Below the pieces are notes generated by a model that saw nothing but the letters and a program-made list of their open reading frames with translations, was not told the DNA's origin and did no database searches. A stretch of 45,294 nt of DNA from the NCBI GenBank assembly GCA_022508845.1, contig JAFLUL010000006.1, positions 1 through 45,294 of the forward strand. Reading direction: 5' to 3'. Source of the stretch: Oscillospiraceae bacterium. GTDB lineage: Bacteria > Bacillota > Clostridia > Oscillospirales > Acutalibacteraceae. Positions 7,639-16,900 of this stretch are shown here, in pieces (position 1 is the stretch's first letter; every line of letters begins with the position of its first letter). The position numbers and the translations under genes were made by a program.

Positions 7639-8586
7639 TTATCTTTTTATCAATGATTTGATATGGGAACAGCCACATATAAAGAATTCTTTTGAAAGTA
7701 TAACATAAACAAAGCCTATTGTTCCGCCGATAAGCACATCGCTGAAGAAATGCGCGCCGACCATAATTCTGCTTACGGCAACTAAGGCAGTGAATAAAAA
7801 TGCACCGATCCATACAAAAAACCGCACTTTTTTGCTCTTAACGCCTAAGACGTCGATAAGCGTTGTAAAGTAAAACAGCGAAGCGGCGGCTCTGGTGTGT
7901 CCGCTGGGGAAGGACTTACAGGCGTCGGTCGTTCCGAAGAGGGAACGCATCATATCCTTATCGGGCTGGCCGTTTGCAACATACCAGCGGGTATAATATG
8001 AAAAATCGTTTATAGTGTTCATAGCACGGTAACGCATACGCCCCATAGGAATTTTTATCATCTGAACCGTAAGCACTGCGGCTTCCATAGCAACAAGGGT
8101 AACAAAGGCAAACTTAAGCATTTTTTTTATGCTTTCATCTGAAAAATTATTCACTGCGAGAGTGCCGAAAACTGTTGTGAAGCACCCTAAAAAGCCAATC
8201 ACACCCCATATAAAGGCAGGACTGATATCATAATGACGGAAAATATAATTAAACATCTCGTTAAACCAAACGCAGTAAAGCCCGAAAGAGGCAACAGCGG
8301 CGGCAGCCACAAGAAGAGTTTTCAGAGCTTTTTTATTCCAAAAGCGGGTGATATAAATGAGAATTATCTGAAACGCAAAAGCGCCTATAAAATATTCGGG
8401 AGAGGTACCTATAGTTTCAAAAACAGAGCCGAAAATATCATCGGCATAATATTGGCCCTCGGGAAGAGAGAATTTTGTAAGGATGTTGCTGACCTGCAGA
8501 TCGGTGAAGGTTGCAGTTATAAGCAAACCGCCGAAAATAAGAAAAAAAAGGCATATGCTGAGAATCGTTTTCTTTTTCAGGTTCAT
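7639..8586 (-). CDS. PAP2-family membrane phosphatase
   Basis: A 315-residue integral membrane protein with about seven or eight helices. It carries the three PAP2 phosphatase motifs: KIPMGRMRYR (motif 1, with R/M where RP is usual), FPSGHTRAA (motif 2) and SRIMVGAHFFSDV (motif 3, His and Asp ligands). Members dephosphorylate lipid phosphates such as undecaprenyl pyrophosphate or phosphatidate on the outer face of the membrane. The ATG at 8586 is chosen because GGAGG (8595-8599) precedes it; longer in-frame versions would start before that site. It is a single-gene unit with its own promoter at 8611-8639. No strong terminator is seen in the AT-rich 210 bp that follow. The substrate is uncertain. 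Confidence 0.9.
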   Translation of the reverse strand: MNLKKKTILSICLFFLIFGGLLITATFTDLQVSNILTKFSLPEGQYYADDIFGSVFETIGTSPEYFIGAFAFQIILIYITRFWNKKALKTLLVAAAAVASFGLYCVWFNEMFNYIFRHYDISPAFIWGVIGFLGCFTTVFGTLAVNNFSDESIKKMLKFAFVTLVAMEAAVLTVQMIKIPMGRMRYRAMNTINDFSYYTRWYVANGQPDKDMMRSLFGTTDACKSFPSGHTRAAASLFYFTTLIDVLGVKSKKVRFFVWIGAFLFTALVAVSRIMVGAHFFSDVLIGGTIGFVYVILSKEFFICGCSHIKSLIKR

Positions 8587-8610
8587 AATAATTACCTCCG
8601 TTTCGATTTG

Positions 8611-8639
8611 ATTATACAATTATAATATATAAAAGTCAA
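8611..8639 (-). promoter_or_regulatory. Promoter of the PAP2 phosphatase gene
   Basis: TTGACT (8634-8639) and a perfect TATAAT (8611-8616) on the minus strand, 17 bp apart. The predicted start lies about 15-20 bp before the GGAGG site. Confidence 0.8.
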
Positions 8640-8747
8640 CCGTGGAATTGTCCTCTTTGCTCGCGGGGATATTGCTCTCTCCGCTTGCGGGATAGCGGAT
8701 AAGGGATGCGGGAGGGGATAATTTGATCCGGAATTAAAATTTAATGG
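8640..8747. other. Non-coding stretch with GC-rich imperfect repeat
   Basis: This AT-rich intergenic region contains a G-rich insert (8651-8716). Two imperfect copies of a GCTYGCGGGGATA-like unit lie there, plus the small inverted repeat TCCGC / GCGGA. No credible gene is present. It could be a remnant of a dispersed intergenic repeat. Confidence 0.35.
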
Positions 8748-8775
8748 TTGATATATGGCAAAAAGTGTGTATAAT
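8748..8775 (+). promoter_or_regulatory. Promoter upstream of the decayed small gene and the TSUP gene
   Basis: TTGATA (8748-8753) and TATAAT (8770-8775), 16 bp apart. It probably still drives the permease gene, because the intervening small gene has no terminator after it. Confidence 0.7.
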
Positions 8776-8797
8776 TGAAATAAGGATCTGACAGCAT

Positions 8798-8957
8798 ATG
8801 GGCAATCAGGAAAAATGCATTGCTTTGATAAAAAATTTATCAGAATATAAATTTGAATATGCTTTAGCCTATTTGCAGGGGTTGTCGGCTGATGACTCGA
8901 AGGACAACGCTTACTGCTAAAAACTCTAAAAAAAATGAAGATGATTCCGAAAAATGA
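8798..8957 (+). pseudogene. Remnant of a small antitoxin-like or helical protein gene
   Basis: ATG at 8798, with AAGGA upstream, opens a 40-codon frame ending at TAA (8918-8920) and reading KFEYALAYLQGLSADDS. From memory this resembles the N-terminal half of a short clostridial family (about 65 residues, YLQGL then ADDxYCE) often found near RelE-like toxins. After the stop come KL, another TAA, and, shifted by one base in an A-run, KKNEDDSEK and TGA at 8955-8957. That pattern looks like a decayed C-terminal half. No toxin gene is adjacent. The alternative is a genuine 40-residue peptide. Confidence 0.4.
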
Positions 8958-9748
8958 TTGAGAACATAATTTACACTGCAGTTGCGTTTATTTCAACGCT
9001 GACAGGCGCTATTTCAGGCATGGGCGGCGGGATAATAATGAAGCCGGTTTTTGATATTTTGGGAAAATACGGAGCTTCCCAGACGGCAGTTTTAACAGCT
9101 TCAACTATGCTTGCTATGAGCCTTTACTCGGTTAGTTCAAATATAGGCAATTTTAAAAAGGAAAAAGAAAACTCCAAAATAATTGCCTTTGTTGCCTTTG
9201 GTTCGCTTCTCGGCGGGCTTGCTGGAGACGCTGTTTTCAGAGGGTTTTCGGCAAATTTTAGCGACAGCGCGGTTAAAATTGCCCAAAATGCCGTTATGCT
9301 CAGCATAGTTATCGCGGTTATTATTTATATGAGCGGCAAAAAAAAGGTTATAGGAACAAAAAACAAATACGCCGGCATTCCCGTGGGGCTGTTTTTGGGC
9401 GTTGTTTCATCCTTTTTGGGAATAGGCGGCGGGCCTGTTAACGTTACCGTTTTGACCATTGTTTTCGGGTTTTCGGCAAAAACCGCCGTTATATGCTCTT
9501 TAAGCTCTGTTTTTGTTTCGCAGATTTCAAAAATAGCTTCAATAACCGTTAACAGCGGTATTGAAGCATTTGGGATAAAGCTGCTCCCGTTTGTTGTTAT
9601 CGCAGGGGTTCTCGGAGCAGTTATAGGCAGAATGATAAACAAAAAAGCGAGCGACAAAACGGTTGAAAAGCTTTTTATTGCCGTTCAGGGGATAGTTATA
9701 ATTATGTGTACGGTAAATATCATAAGATATTCCGTTACAGCTTTATAA
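8954..9748 (+). CDS. TSUP family permease (TauE/SafE, DUF81)
   Basis: A 264-residue membrane protein with about eight helices in two homologous halves. Each half carries the family's glycine-rich loop: TGAISGMGGGIIMKPVF near 18 and FLGIGGGPVNVTV near 155. TSUP proteins move small anions such as sulfite, sulfonates or organosulfur compounds across the cytoplasmic membrane; the substrate here is unknown. The start overlaps the tail of the decayed small gene and has only a weak ribosome site (GAAG). Its end overlaps the convergent phosphopantetheinyl transferase gene by 14 bp, and its terminator lies inside that gene. Confidence 0.9.
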   Translation: MIENIIYTAVAFISTLTGAISGMGGGIIMKPVFDILGKYGASQTAVLTASTMLAMSLYSVSSNIGNFKKEKENSKIIAFVAFGSLLGGLAGDAVFRGFSANFSDSAVKIAQNAVMLSIVIAVIIYMSGKKKVIGTKNKYAGIPVGLFLGVVSSFLGIGGGPVNVTVLTIVFGFSAKTAVICSLSSVFVSQISKIASITVNSGIEAFGIKLLPFVVIAGVLGAVIGRMINKKASDKTVEKLFIAVQGIVIIMCTVNIIRYSVTAL

Positions 9749-10385
9749 CGTTTAATTTTTCGGGGAAATCACATTCCGCAGCCGAGCAAACAGCGGCTGC
9801 GTATTTTTTTTCAATATTATATTCCTTAAAATAATAATTTCTGCCGTCAACGCTCTGTTTGACCCTCGGTGAACCGTTTTCAAAATAAACGCAAAAATCG
9901 CTGAGCCCGAGCCTAAAGCCCAGCCCGGTTGCCTTCATAAAGCTCTCTTTAAGAGTCCAGAGGCGAAAGAACATTTCTGTTTTTTGAGCCTCGCTTTCAA
10001 GGCTATCAAGCAGGTCGATTTCCTCCTTAAAAAAGAAGCGGTGCGCAACTTTCATATTGACTTCTTTTATTTTTTCAATATCGCAACCGATATCTCCGCC
10101 CGACACGGCGCAAAGCGCATAATTCCCCGAATGAGAAAGGTTGAACTTTATCGGGGTATTTTCAAAATAGGGCTTGCCGTTCTCTTCAAAAAGAACGTTT
10201 TCTCCGCTTTTTTCACCGATGGCAGCGTTTAGCAGCGTCCAAGCCCCAACAGAAAGACACTTATCGCTTACATTTAAATACCTGTCTGCTTTTTCCTTTC
10301 TTATCTGAGGAAGGACGGAATAGTATTTTTTATATGTATCCCTGTTTTGAAGCGGGGAACAGTCGGTTAAATAAAGCTTTATCAT
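9735..10385 (-). CDS. 4'-phosphopantetheinyl transferase (Sfp type)
   Basis: A 216-residue enzyme that moves phosphopantetheine from CoA to a serine of a carrier protein. Sfp-type motifs are present in order: GKPYF, FNLSHSG near 110, the Mg-binding IGCDIEKI near 128 and FFRLWTLKESFMKATGLG near 165. The ATG at 10385 overlaps the stop of the glycosidase gene as ATGA, so the two are translationally coupled. The downstream end overlaps the convergent permease gene. No carrier protein, PKS or NRPS gene lies in the window, so its target is elsewhere; a role as the cell's general transferase is possible. The coupling to a glycosidase is unexpected. Confidence 0.92.
   Translation of the reverse strand: MIKLYLTDCSPLQNRDTYKKYYSVLPQIRKEKADRYLNVSDKCLSVGAWTLLNAAIGEKSGENVLFEENGKPYFENTPIKFNLSHSGNYALCAVSGGDIGCDIEKIKEVNMKVAHRFFFKEEIDLLDSLESEAQKTEMFFRLWTLKESFMKATGLGFRLGLSDFCVYFENGSPRVKQSVDGRNYYFKEYNIEKKYAAAVCSAAECDFPEKLNVIKL
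9777..9811 (+). terminator. Terminator of the TSUP gene, embedded in the opposite-strand coding sequence
   Basis: CGCAGCCG (9777-9784) pairs perfectly with CGGCTGCG (9794-9801) and is followed by TATTTTTTTT. It lies 29 bp past the permease stop. The same DNA encodes the C-terminal EKKYAAAVCSAAE segment of the phosphopantetheinyl transferase on the minus strand. Confidence 0.85.
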
Positions 10386-12673
10386 TTTATAATAAGCTCC
10401 GTCTCGCCGGCGATACCGCATTTTGCATAGGCAAAGAGCTTTATTTTACCCTTAAGCGATCCTGCTCTTAAATAAACCAATGCCCTGCCGTTATATGTGG
10501 TTCTGAATTTCTCCGAGTAGGGAGTAAGGTCGTCCGGTTTGCCGTTTTCTATACCGAGAATTTCAGCATCGCCCAAGAGCTGATAATACACTTCTTTATC
10601 CTCGGCGGAAGCGATATGACCGTTTTTATCTTCAAGACTTACTTCAATATGAACAATATCTCCGTCTGAAAGAACTTCTTTTTCGGGGGTAAGAATTATT
10701 TTTTTTGCTTCCTCCGCTGAATAAAGGATATCAAAGGCGTTTTCGGTTTTAACACTTATCTCGCCCGGAACGTATTCTATCTCCCAGGTTACGCGGCAAA
10801 GCTTTTTATCAACGCTCTTTTTGCCCGCAGACTTTCCGTTTATAAACAGCTCGGCGTTTTCCTCATTTGTATAGCAGCTTATAAAGAGGGTTTCGCCAAT
10901 AATTCCCGAATAAACATAATTATCCCCACGAACCCCTCTTTTTTGGGTCTTTGAGACGGCAAGCTTTGCAAAAGGTTCGTTAGTCCAAAGAGCTTTTCGC
11001 TGATAATACAGAGGTTTTTCATAACCGCAGAGATCAAGCATTCCCGCCTGGGAAATCCTTACGGGCCAGCCTGCGCACTCCCCCAAAAAATCTATGCCTG
11101 TCCATAAAAACTGACCGCAGATATAGCTGTTGTCCGCCGCAGAAAACCAAGCCTCGGGCGAATGTGAATTTTCGCTTCCGAAAATTACAGCTTCGGGGAA
11201 TGACTTATGATGCTGTTCATATAAATTTTCACGGTAATTATAGCCCCAAATATCGAGAGTTTGAGCAAAGCCTGTGAGCGTTGAGAGCTCGGGAAAGGAC
11301 ATTGCAGATAAAACCGGACGGCCGGCATCAAGCTTACGGACGATTGAAACAAGCTCCCTTGAAACAACGGGCAGACGCGAGGCATCGGGCTTTTTATCGT
11401 TATATCTTCTCTCCTCAGCAGGCTTGCCGTTATCGTTATTTCCGAGAACCTCATCAAAATACGGAGTAACATAGGGATCGTTCGGATAGTCTATCTCATT
11501 TCCTATAGACCACATTATAACGCTCGGGTGATTGCGGTCCCTGAGAACCATACTTTTTAAGTCTTCTTTATGCCATAAAGGGAAATCCTCGGCATAGCCA
11601 TAGCGCTTGGGAGGATATACATTATGCCCCTGCCACCACTTATTTTTTGCGCCTTCCCATTCGTCGAACGCCTCATCCATAACCATAAGCCCCAATCGGT
11701 CGCAAAGGGAAAGCAGACCTGCAAACGGAGGATTATGCGCTGTTCTTACAGCATTGCAGCCGGCGGCCTTAAGCTTTTTAAGCCTTCTCTCCCAAACGCT
11801 TTCGGATACGGCGGCGCCGAGGCAGCCTGCGTCATGATGAAAGCAAACACCCTTAATTTTTGTGTTTACACCGTTTAAGAAAAAGCCCTCGTTTGCATCA
11901 AAGCGAAGGCTTCTTATGCCGAAGGGAATGGTTTCGGTGTCGGTTATCTCGCCGTTTTTCAGCGTTTGACAGCAAACTGAATATAAATACGGTTCATCCG
12001 GGCTCCACAGCTCGGGTTTTTTAACAGAGAGAAATGCTTTTCCCTTTTCGCCCTCACTCTTTACTCTTGCAACGGCGCTGCCGAATTTATCGATCAATGC
12101 AAATTCTGCGGCGTCACAGCCATCAGCGGTATACTCAATTACTATCTCCGCAGCGTTTTCGGATATGTTTTTTGCTTCAATAAAAATTCCGTTTTCGGCA
12201 AAGGAAAATCTGCTGCTTATGCTGAGAACAACGTCTCTGTAAATCCCACTGCCGGTATACCAGCGGGAATCAGCGGTTTCGTTATGCTCAACTCTCACCG
12301 CAAGCACGTTTTCGCCGGGACGGACGAAATCGCTTATATCAAACGAAAACGGCGAATAGCCCGACGCGCGCGAGCCGAGATAATTGCTGTTTATCCAAAC
12401 GCGCGAATGCTTATATACTCCATCGAAATTGATTCTTACACGCTTATCTTTTATATTGTCAGGCAAAATAAAATGCTTGCGGTAAATTGCTGTTCCGCCC
12501 GGAAGATAGCCCGTTCCGCTCGAATGAGCTCTGCTGAACGGATGCTCAACAGCCCAATCGTGAGGCAGAGTTACAGTTCTCCAGGCGCTGTCATCATACC
12601 CCATATAGTCCGCACCCGGAGCGTCTCCCAGATGAAATTTCCAGTTTTCGTTTATTTTTTCGGTGTGAGCCAT
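10382..12673 (-). CDS. Glycoside hydrolase family 2 (beta-galactosidase-like)
   Basis: A 763-residue cytoplasmic enzyme with no signal peptide. It has the GH2 sugar-binding domain (about 1-150, with WYTGSGIYRDV), an Ig-like domain and the TIM barrel (about 270-570). The acid/base Glu is in WSIGNEIDY near 392 and the nucleophile Glu in FGSENSHS near 500. After the barrel come a DUF4982-like beta domain (ELFINGKSAG near 620) and a C-terminal Ig-like domain. GH2 enzymes cut beta-galactosides, glucuronides or mannosides; this architecture is usually beta-galactosidase, but the substrate is not certain. GGGGG precedes the ATG, and the promoter is at 12702-12730. It is coupled to the phosphopantetheinyl transferase gene by an ATGA overlap. 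Confidence 0.93.
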   Translation of the reverse strand: MAHTEKINENWKFHLGDAPGADYMGYDDSAWRTVTLPHDWAVEHPFSRAHSSGTGYLPGGTAIYRKHFILPDNIKDKRVRINFDGVYKHSRVWINSNYLGSRASGYSPFSFDISDFVRPGENVLAVRVEHNETADSRWYTGSGIYRDVVLSISSRFSFAENGIFIEAKNISENAAEIVIEYTADGCDAAEFALIDKFGSAVARVKSEGEKGKAFLSVKKPELWSPDEPYLYSVCCQTLKNGEITDTETIPFGIRSLRFDANEGFFLNGVNTKIKGVCFHHDAGCLGAAVSESVWERRLKKLKAAGCNAVRTAHNPPFAGLLSLCDRLGLMVMDEAFDEWEGAKNKWWQGHNVYPPKRYGYAEDFPLWHKEDLKSMVLRDRNHPSVIMWSIGNEIDYPNDPYVTPYFDEVLGNNDNGKPAEERRYNDKKPDASRLPVVSRELVSIVRKLDAGRPVLSAMSFPELSTLTGFAQTLDIWGYNYRENLYEQHHKSFPEAVIFGSENSHSPEAWFSAADNSYICGQFLWTGIDFLGECAGWPVRISQAGMLDLCGYEKPLYYQRKALWTNEPFAKLAVSKTQKRGVRGDNYVYSGIIGETLFISCYTNEENAELFINGKSAGKKSVDKKLCRVTWEIEYVPGEISVKTENAFDILYSAEEAKKIILTPEKEVLSDGDIVHIEVSLEDKNGHIASAEDKEVYYQLLGDAEILGIENGKPDDLTPYSEKFRTTYNGRALVYLRAGSLKGKIKLFAYAKCGIAGETELIIK

Positions 12674-12701
12674 AAGTATCCCCCGTTTTTATGATGAATA
12701 T

Positions 12702-12730
12702 ATTATAACTGTTTTATATGAACTATACAA
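12702..12730 (-). promoter_or_regulatory. Promoter of the glycosidase-transferase operon
   Basis: TTGTAT (12725-12730) and TATAAT (12702-12707) on the minus strand, 17 bp apart. It lies between the terminator of the upstream operon and the glycosidase start. Confidence 0.65.
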
Positions 12731-12739
12731 TCATTTTTA

Positions 12740-12777
12740 CAAAAAAAAGCAGACCTGCCGAAAAAATCCGACAGGTC
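12740..12777 (-). terminator. Terminator after the Gfo/Idh/MocA gene
   Basis: Nine-bp arms (12752-12760 and 12769-12777, one G-T pair) with an AT-rich loop. On the minus strand they are followed by CTGCTTTTTTTT, directly after the oxidoreductase stop. Confidence 0.85.
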
Positions 12778-12791
12778 AATTATTATGCTGT

Positions 12792-13925
12792 TTACGAAAG
12801 GATTATCCGCTTTTCTTCAAGCGGCATTTCGGGACGAAAACACGGCACTTCGAGGGTTTTTGAATTGTTTGTAACGGAAAGACCGGATAAAAGCCCAACC
12901 GCGGTCCACTCACAGGCGGTGTAAACATCAATAGCAGGGGGCTTTTCTCCCCTAACAGCGTCAACAAAATCCTTGACTATGAAGAAATCTCCGCCGCCGT
13001 GTCCTGCGCTCAGTTCGTCTGACTGAGCCAACTTATATCTCTCGGGAAGGTATTCATTATAATCCTCAAGAGCCTGCCATTTCATAGAATACGACGGGTT
13101 GCCGTCTCCAACAAATGAAACCCTGTCAAGGTCTGAATTATGGGTTTTTGAGCGAAAGGCTCCGTTAGTTCCCTGGAGATGGTAATAATCCATATTATGG
13201 GGATGCGGGGAGGTGCAGTCGGTTCGGATATTGATGAGATTTCCCTTTTCGGTGCGGCACATTGTTGTTGTGCCGCTGTCCTGCTTAACGCCGTAGGGAT
13301 GGCGAACTCCGGGAGAGAAGGTTGTTATTTCCTTTATGCGGTCGTCCGGGAACCATTGCATAACGGGGCCAATGCTATGGGTTGGATAGAAATTGCCCCT
13401 GACTCCGTCCTGCCAATAGGTTCGCCAGGAGGTTTTACCGTTAGGATAGATTAAGAGGTTTGAAGTATTATGCATATACATGCCCTCGGCATAATATGTT
13501 TCGCCGAAAAATCCCCTTTCAACAAGGCTTTTAACGAGCTGAACCTGAGGAGTGTAGATATAATTTTCGGCATACATATACACCTTTTTATACTTCTCAA
13601 CGCATTCGCACAGCCAGAAAAGCTCATCTATAGTAACGCCGGCCGTTACCTCGCTCATAATATGCTTCCCGGCTTCAAGAGCGGCTATCGCCTGAGGAAC
13701 GTGGCACTGCATAGGAGTTGCGATAACAACCGCATCTATATCGCTTTCAAGCATATCTTCAAAAACACGGTATCTGTTTTTAACGCCTATTTTATCGGCT
13801 GCTTCGTTCAGGTGATCCTCATCGAGATCGCACATAGCCGAAATTTCCACGCCCTCTATGCTTTGAAAGCCCTTAAGAGTTGAAAGTCCGCGAGTACCGG
13901 CGATGCCGACCTTAACCGTTTTCAT
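12792..13925 (-). CDS. Gfo/Idh/MocA family protein with altered EKP motif
   Basis: A 377-residue protein with an N-terminal Rossmann fold (VKVGIAGTRGLSTL, acidic residue in MCDLDED) and the Gfo/Idh/MocA C-terminal domain. Family members are NAD(P)-dependent sugar or inositol dehydrogenases, or NAD-using glycosidases. The family motif EKP, whose Lys is catalytic, reads EVT here (E92-V93-T94 in GKHIMSEVTAG). His in FYPTHSIGP is kept. It starts 21 bp after the giant surface protein gene, with GGAGG in the gap, and ends at a strong terminator, so the two are probably cotranscribed. A dehydrogenase using another base, or a non-redox activity, are both possible. Confidence 0.88.
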   Translation of the reverse strand: MKTVKVGIAGTRGLSTLKGFQSIEGVEISAMCDLDEDHLNEAADKIGVKNRYRVFEDMLESDIDAVVIATPMQCHVPQAIAALEAGKHIMSEVTAGVTIDELFWLCECVEKYKKVYMYAENYIYTPQVQLVKSLVERGFFGETYYAEGMYMHNTSNLLIYPNGKTSWRTYWQDGVRGNFYPTHSIGPVMQWFPDDRIKEITTFSPGVRHPYGVKQDSGTTTMCRTEKGNLINIRTDCTSPHPHNMDYYHLQGTNGAFRSKTHNSDLDRVSFVGDGNPSYSMKWQALEDYNEYLPERYKLAQSDELSAGHGGGDFFIVKDFVDAVRGEKPPAIDVYTACEWTAVGLLSGLSVTNNSKTLEVPCFRPEMPLEEKRIILS

Positions 13926-13946
13926 TCGTTTACCCTCCGGCGAATT

Positions 13947-16900
13947 TTAATTAAAGAGACCTCTGAAGAAGTCGGCTATGCTTCTGAACAGGTTTACTAT
14001 CCAATCCCAGAAGGTGTTTTTAGTTCCGTTTGATTCGTCAATAACAACGCCGGAAACGGTTACGGTTGTAAGAGTTTGCTCGGCGGGTACTGTATAATAG
14101 CCTTCCGCATCGGGGGACACCTTTTCGCCGTCAATAAACACAACATATGCCTGGAACGCAAATGAATTTGATATAACAACTCTGAAGCGAAGCTCCTTAT
14201 CGGAGAACCACTTATAGAGAGTTAACGATTTGATAACATCGCCTTCGCTTGATTCGGAGGGATATGCGATATAGCTAACTCCGTTAAGAGTAACGAATTT
14301 AACTGCCTTATCGGAAAAATCATAAAGGCTTACTGTTTTTTCTTCCTTCTCTCCGCAGTTATTAAGGCAGACGCGCTGCATAATTCCGTCATCATCAAGA
14401 GTTGCCTCTTTTATAATCGTCCATTCGCCCCAGTTATGTCCGAGCGCGGGAACGGAAACGAGAGTATAATATTCGTTTCCGCAAAGATCACAGGCAATTT
14501 TCTCAGTGCCTGAGGCAGTACAGGTTGGAGCGTCGGCATAACCTGCGGACACGGTGTAGGTATGTTTATTTTCGTCTTTCTTATCAAGCAGGTCGTTTAT
14601 TTCTTCGAGCTTCTCGGCAATATTATCTATATCGCCCGGATCAGCCTTATACATATCTTCAACTGTTTTAAGAAGATCAAGCATTGAATCAACATAATCA
14701 ACGTGATAAGTCTGCTTGGAGAGAGATCTTATCTGTTCTCCCAAAGCGGCAATAGATTCAGCGGATATTATCCATGTTGCCTCGGCGGTGTCATTTGCGT
14801 TGGTGAAGGTATATTCATTACCGTTAACCGTTCCGGAAACCACTTTCCAGCCGTTAAAGCTGTAGCCGGGTTTTTCGGGAGGAGTGAGGGTAACGGTTGC
14901 CCCCGCAATATCCTTTACAGTTTCAACTTCAACACCATCCACCTTAATATGGAGAGTGTAAAGCAGATATTTTGCGGCATTACTGAGAGCTTCAGTCATT
15001 TCATCATAAAGCTCATCAAGAGCATCCCTGCTTGCGGGGATAGTTGAAGTAAGCTCGGTATAGGAAGCCTTAAGCTGCTCCAAATCGCTTATATACGTAT
15101 CTTTATAAAGGCTGCTTTCGGAAAGGATGGCTTCAATTTCTTTTTCGGCCTTATTCATATCAGTAAGATCATACCAGGTTGCCTCTATAACGGCATTGGA
15201 ATTCTGGAAAATATACGCTTCTCCGTTAATTCCGGCAGTATTTCCTGTCCAACCGGTAAAGATATGTCCCTTAAATACCGGATAGGGCAGCAAAACTACA
15301 GTACCGGGCTCGCCGGTAAAGATTTCGGTGGGAGTGGATGAGCCGTTATGGTATCTCACCGTAAGAGTGTAGGTCTGAACTTCACCGTTTGCAAGGAACT
15401 GAGCGTAAACATCCATATTCTCGGAGGCAGGAGAATAATCAGAGGGAACCCAGCCGATGAAATCGTGGCTGTCTCTTTCGGGAATTCCGAGAATATCATC
15501 GGGATAAACGAACTCTTCGCCCTCAGCGCGTACGAGGGTTGCAAGAAGAAGTGAATCATTATAGAATTTGAAGGTGTAGTTTTCTGTGCCGTTTTTATAA
15601 TACTGCGCTATAACAGTCATATTATCGGTGACGTTATCAACCGGAAGGCTCCAAAAAGCAAAGGTATAGCCTTCAGCTGTTCTGTCGGGAGGCGTTACAG
15701 CATTGCTTGCGTCTCCGCCTTCTTTAACGGTGACGGTGCCAATGCTTTCTCCGTCGGCAGCATAAAACTGAACAATATATGTTGGAACAACCTTAAGATC
15801 GTCGGTTGTAAATTCAACGTCCTCTTCAACGGTAAAGGTATAGGGATTATCCACTTCAACGCCGTTTGCATAGAGCTTGAGATCCGAAGCGTTATAACCG
15901 TCAAGAGCCTGAGCGCTTACAGTAAGCTCGGTTCCGTAGGTGTAGGTTCCCTCATCAGCCAGAATAACGGTACCAACACCTGCTGAGCTTGATATATTGT
16001 AGAGAATTTCGGATTCGTCATAAACCGCGGTAAACACGGTATCGCGGACTATCTCATAATCTGCAAGACCTTCGGGAGTGAAGAAACTGCCGTTTTCATC
16101 TATCCAGCCTGCAAAGGTATAGGATATGCCCTGAGCCGACGCTTTTCTGGGCGTAACGCCTGTGTAGGTTGGAGATGCGCCGTAAAGATAGGTTTTGGCG
16201 TCCTGAAGAACGGTGCCGTCATCATTTACGAACGAAACATTGAGCTTAAGGCGGTCATAATATACCTTGAGGACAAGGGAGCCATTTGCGGCAACGGTGC
16301 CTGTAAGACGGGATTTTTGCTTATTTACGGTAAAGCCGACACGCGGCGCGGGAGTAATGGTTACGATATCATTTGTTTTGCCATAGGTGCTGTATGTGTC
16401 GGCAGGAACAAGACGGTTATTTTCGTTAAGGTATGAACCGGAGAGATTCATCTCATAGTTATAAACATTGACCGCAACCATTCCTTCCGCCCAAACTGCC
16501 TTCAAGGTGACGTCGCCGTGGCGTTTTGCGATTTCATCAGCGGTATAGATCTTTTCGCCTTCAGTCCAGTTGCTGTCTTCATCCGCGGAAACGACCTCCC
16601 AATACCAGAAGCTGTAGCCCTCACGCTCAGCGGGGAAATTCTCAAGGCCGTTTTCTTCGGAAGCCAACAAATCTTCCATTGTGCTTGCGGTCTCAACACT
16701 ATACGAAGCGTATTTAGTTTCGGTATTTACACTGTCTCCATCAGCGGGGAGCAGCGTTATGGTGTATTGAATGGGTTTCCATATAGCGTAAATAGTGTTG
16801 TTATAGCCAATGGTTACAGAAGAAGCTCCGAAGGGCGCGTTTGCGCTTCCCGCCCAACCGTTAAAGGTATAATATGCCTTGGCGGGATTTGAGGCTACGG

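Noticed and set aside
8233..8625. Plus-strand open frame of 130 codons
   Set aside because: It is antisense to the PAP2 gene, which has all three catalytic motifs and its own promoter.
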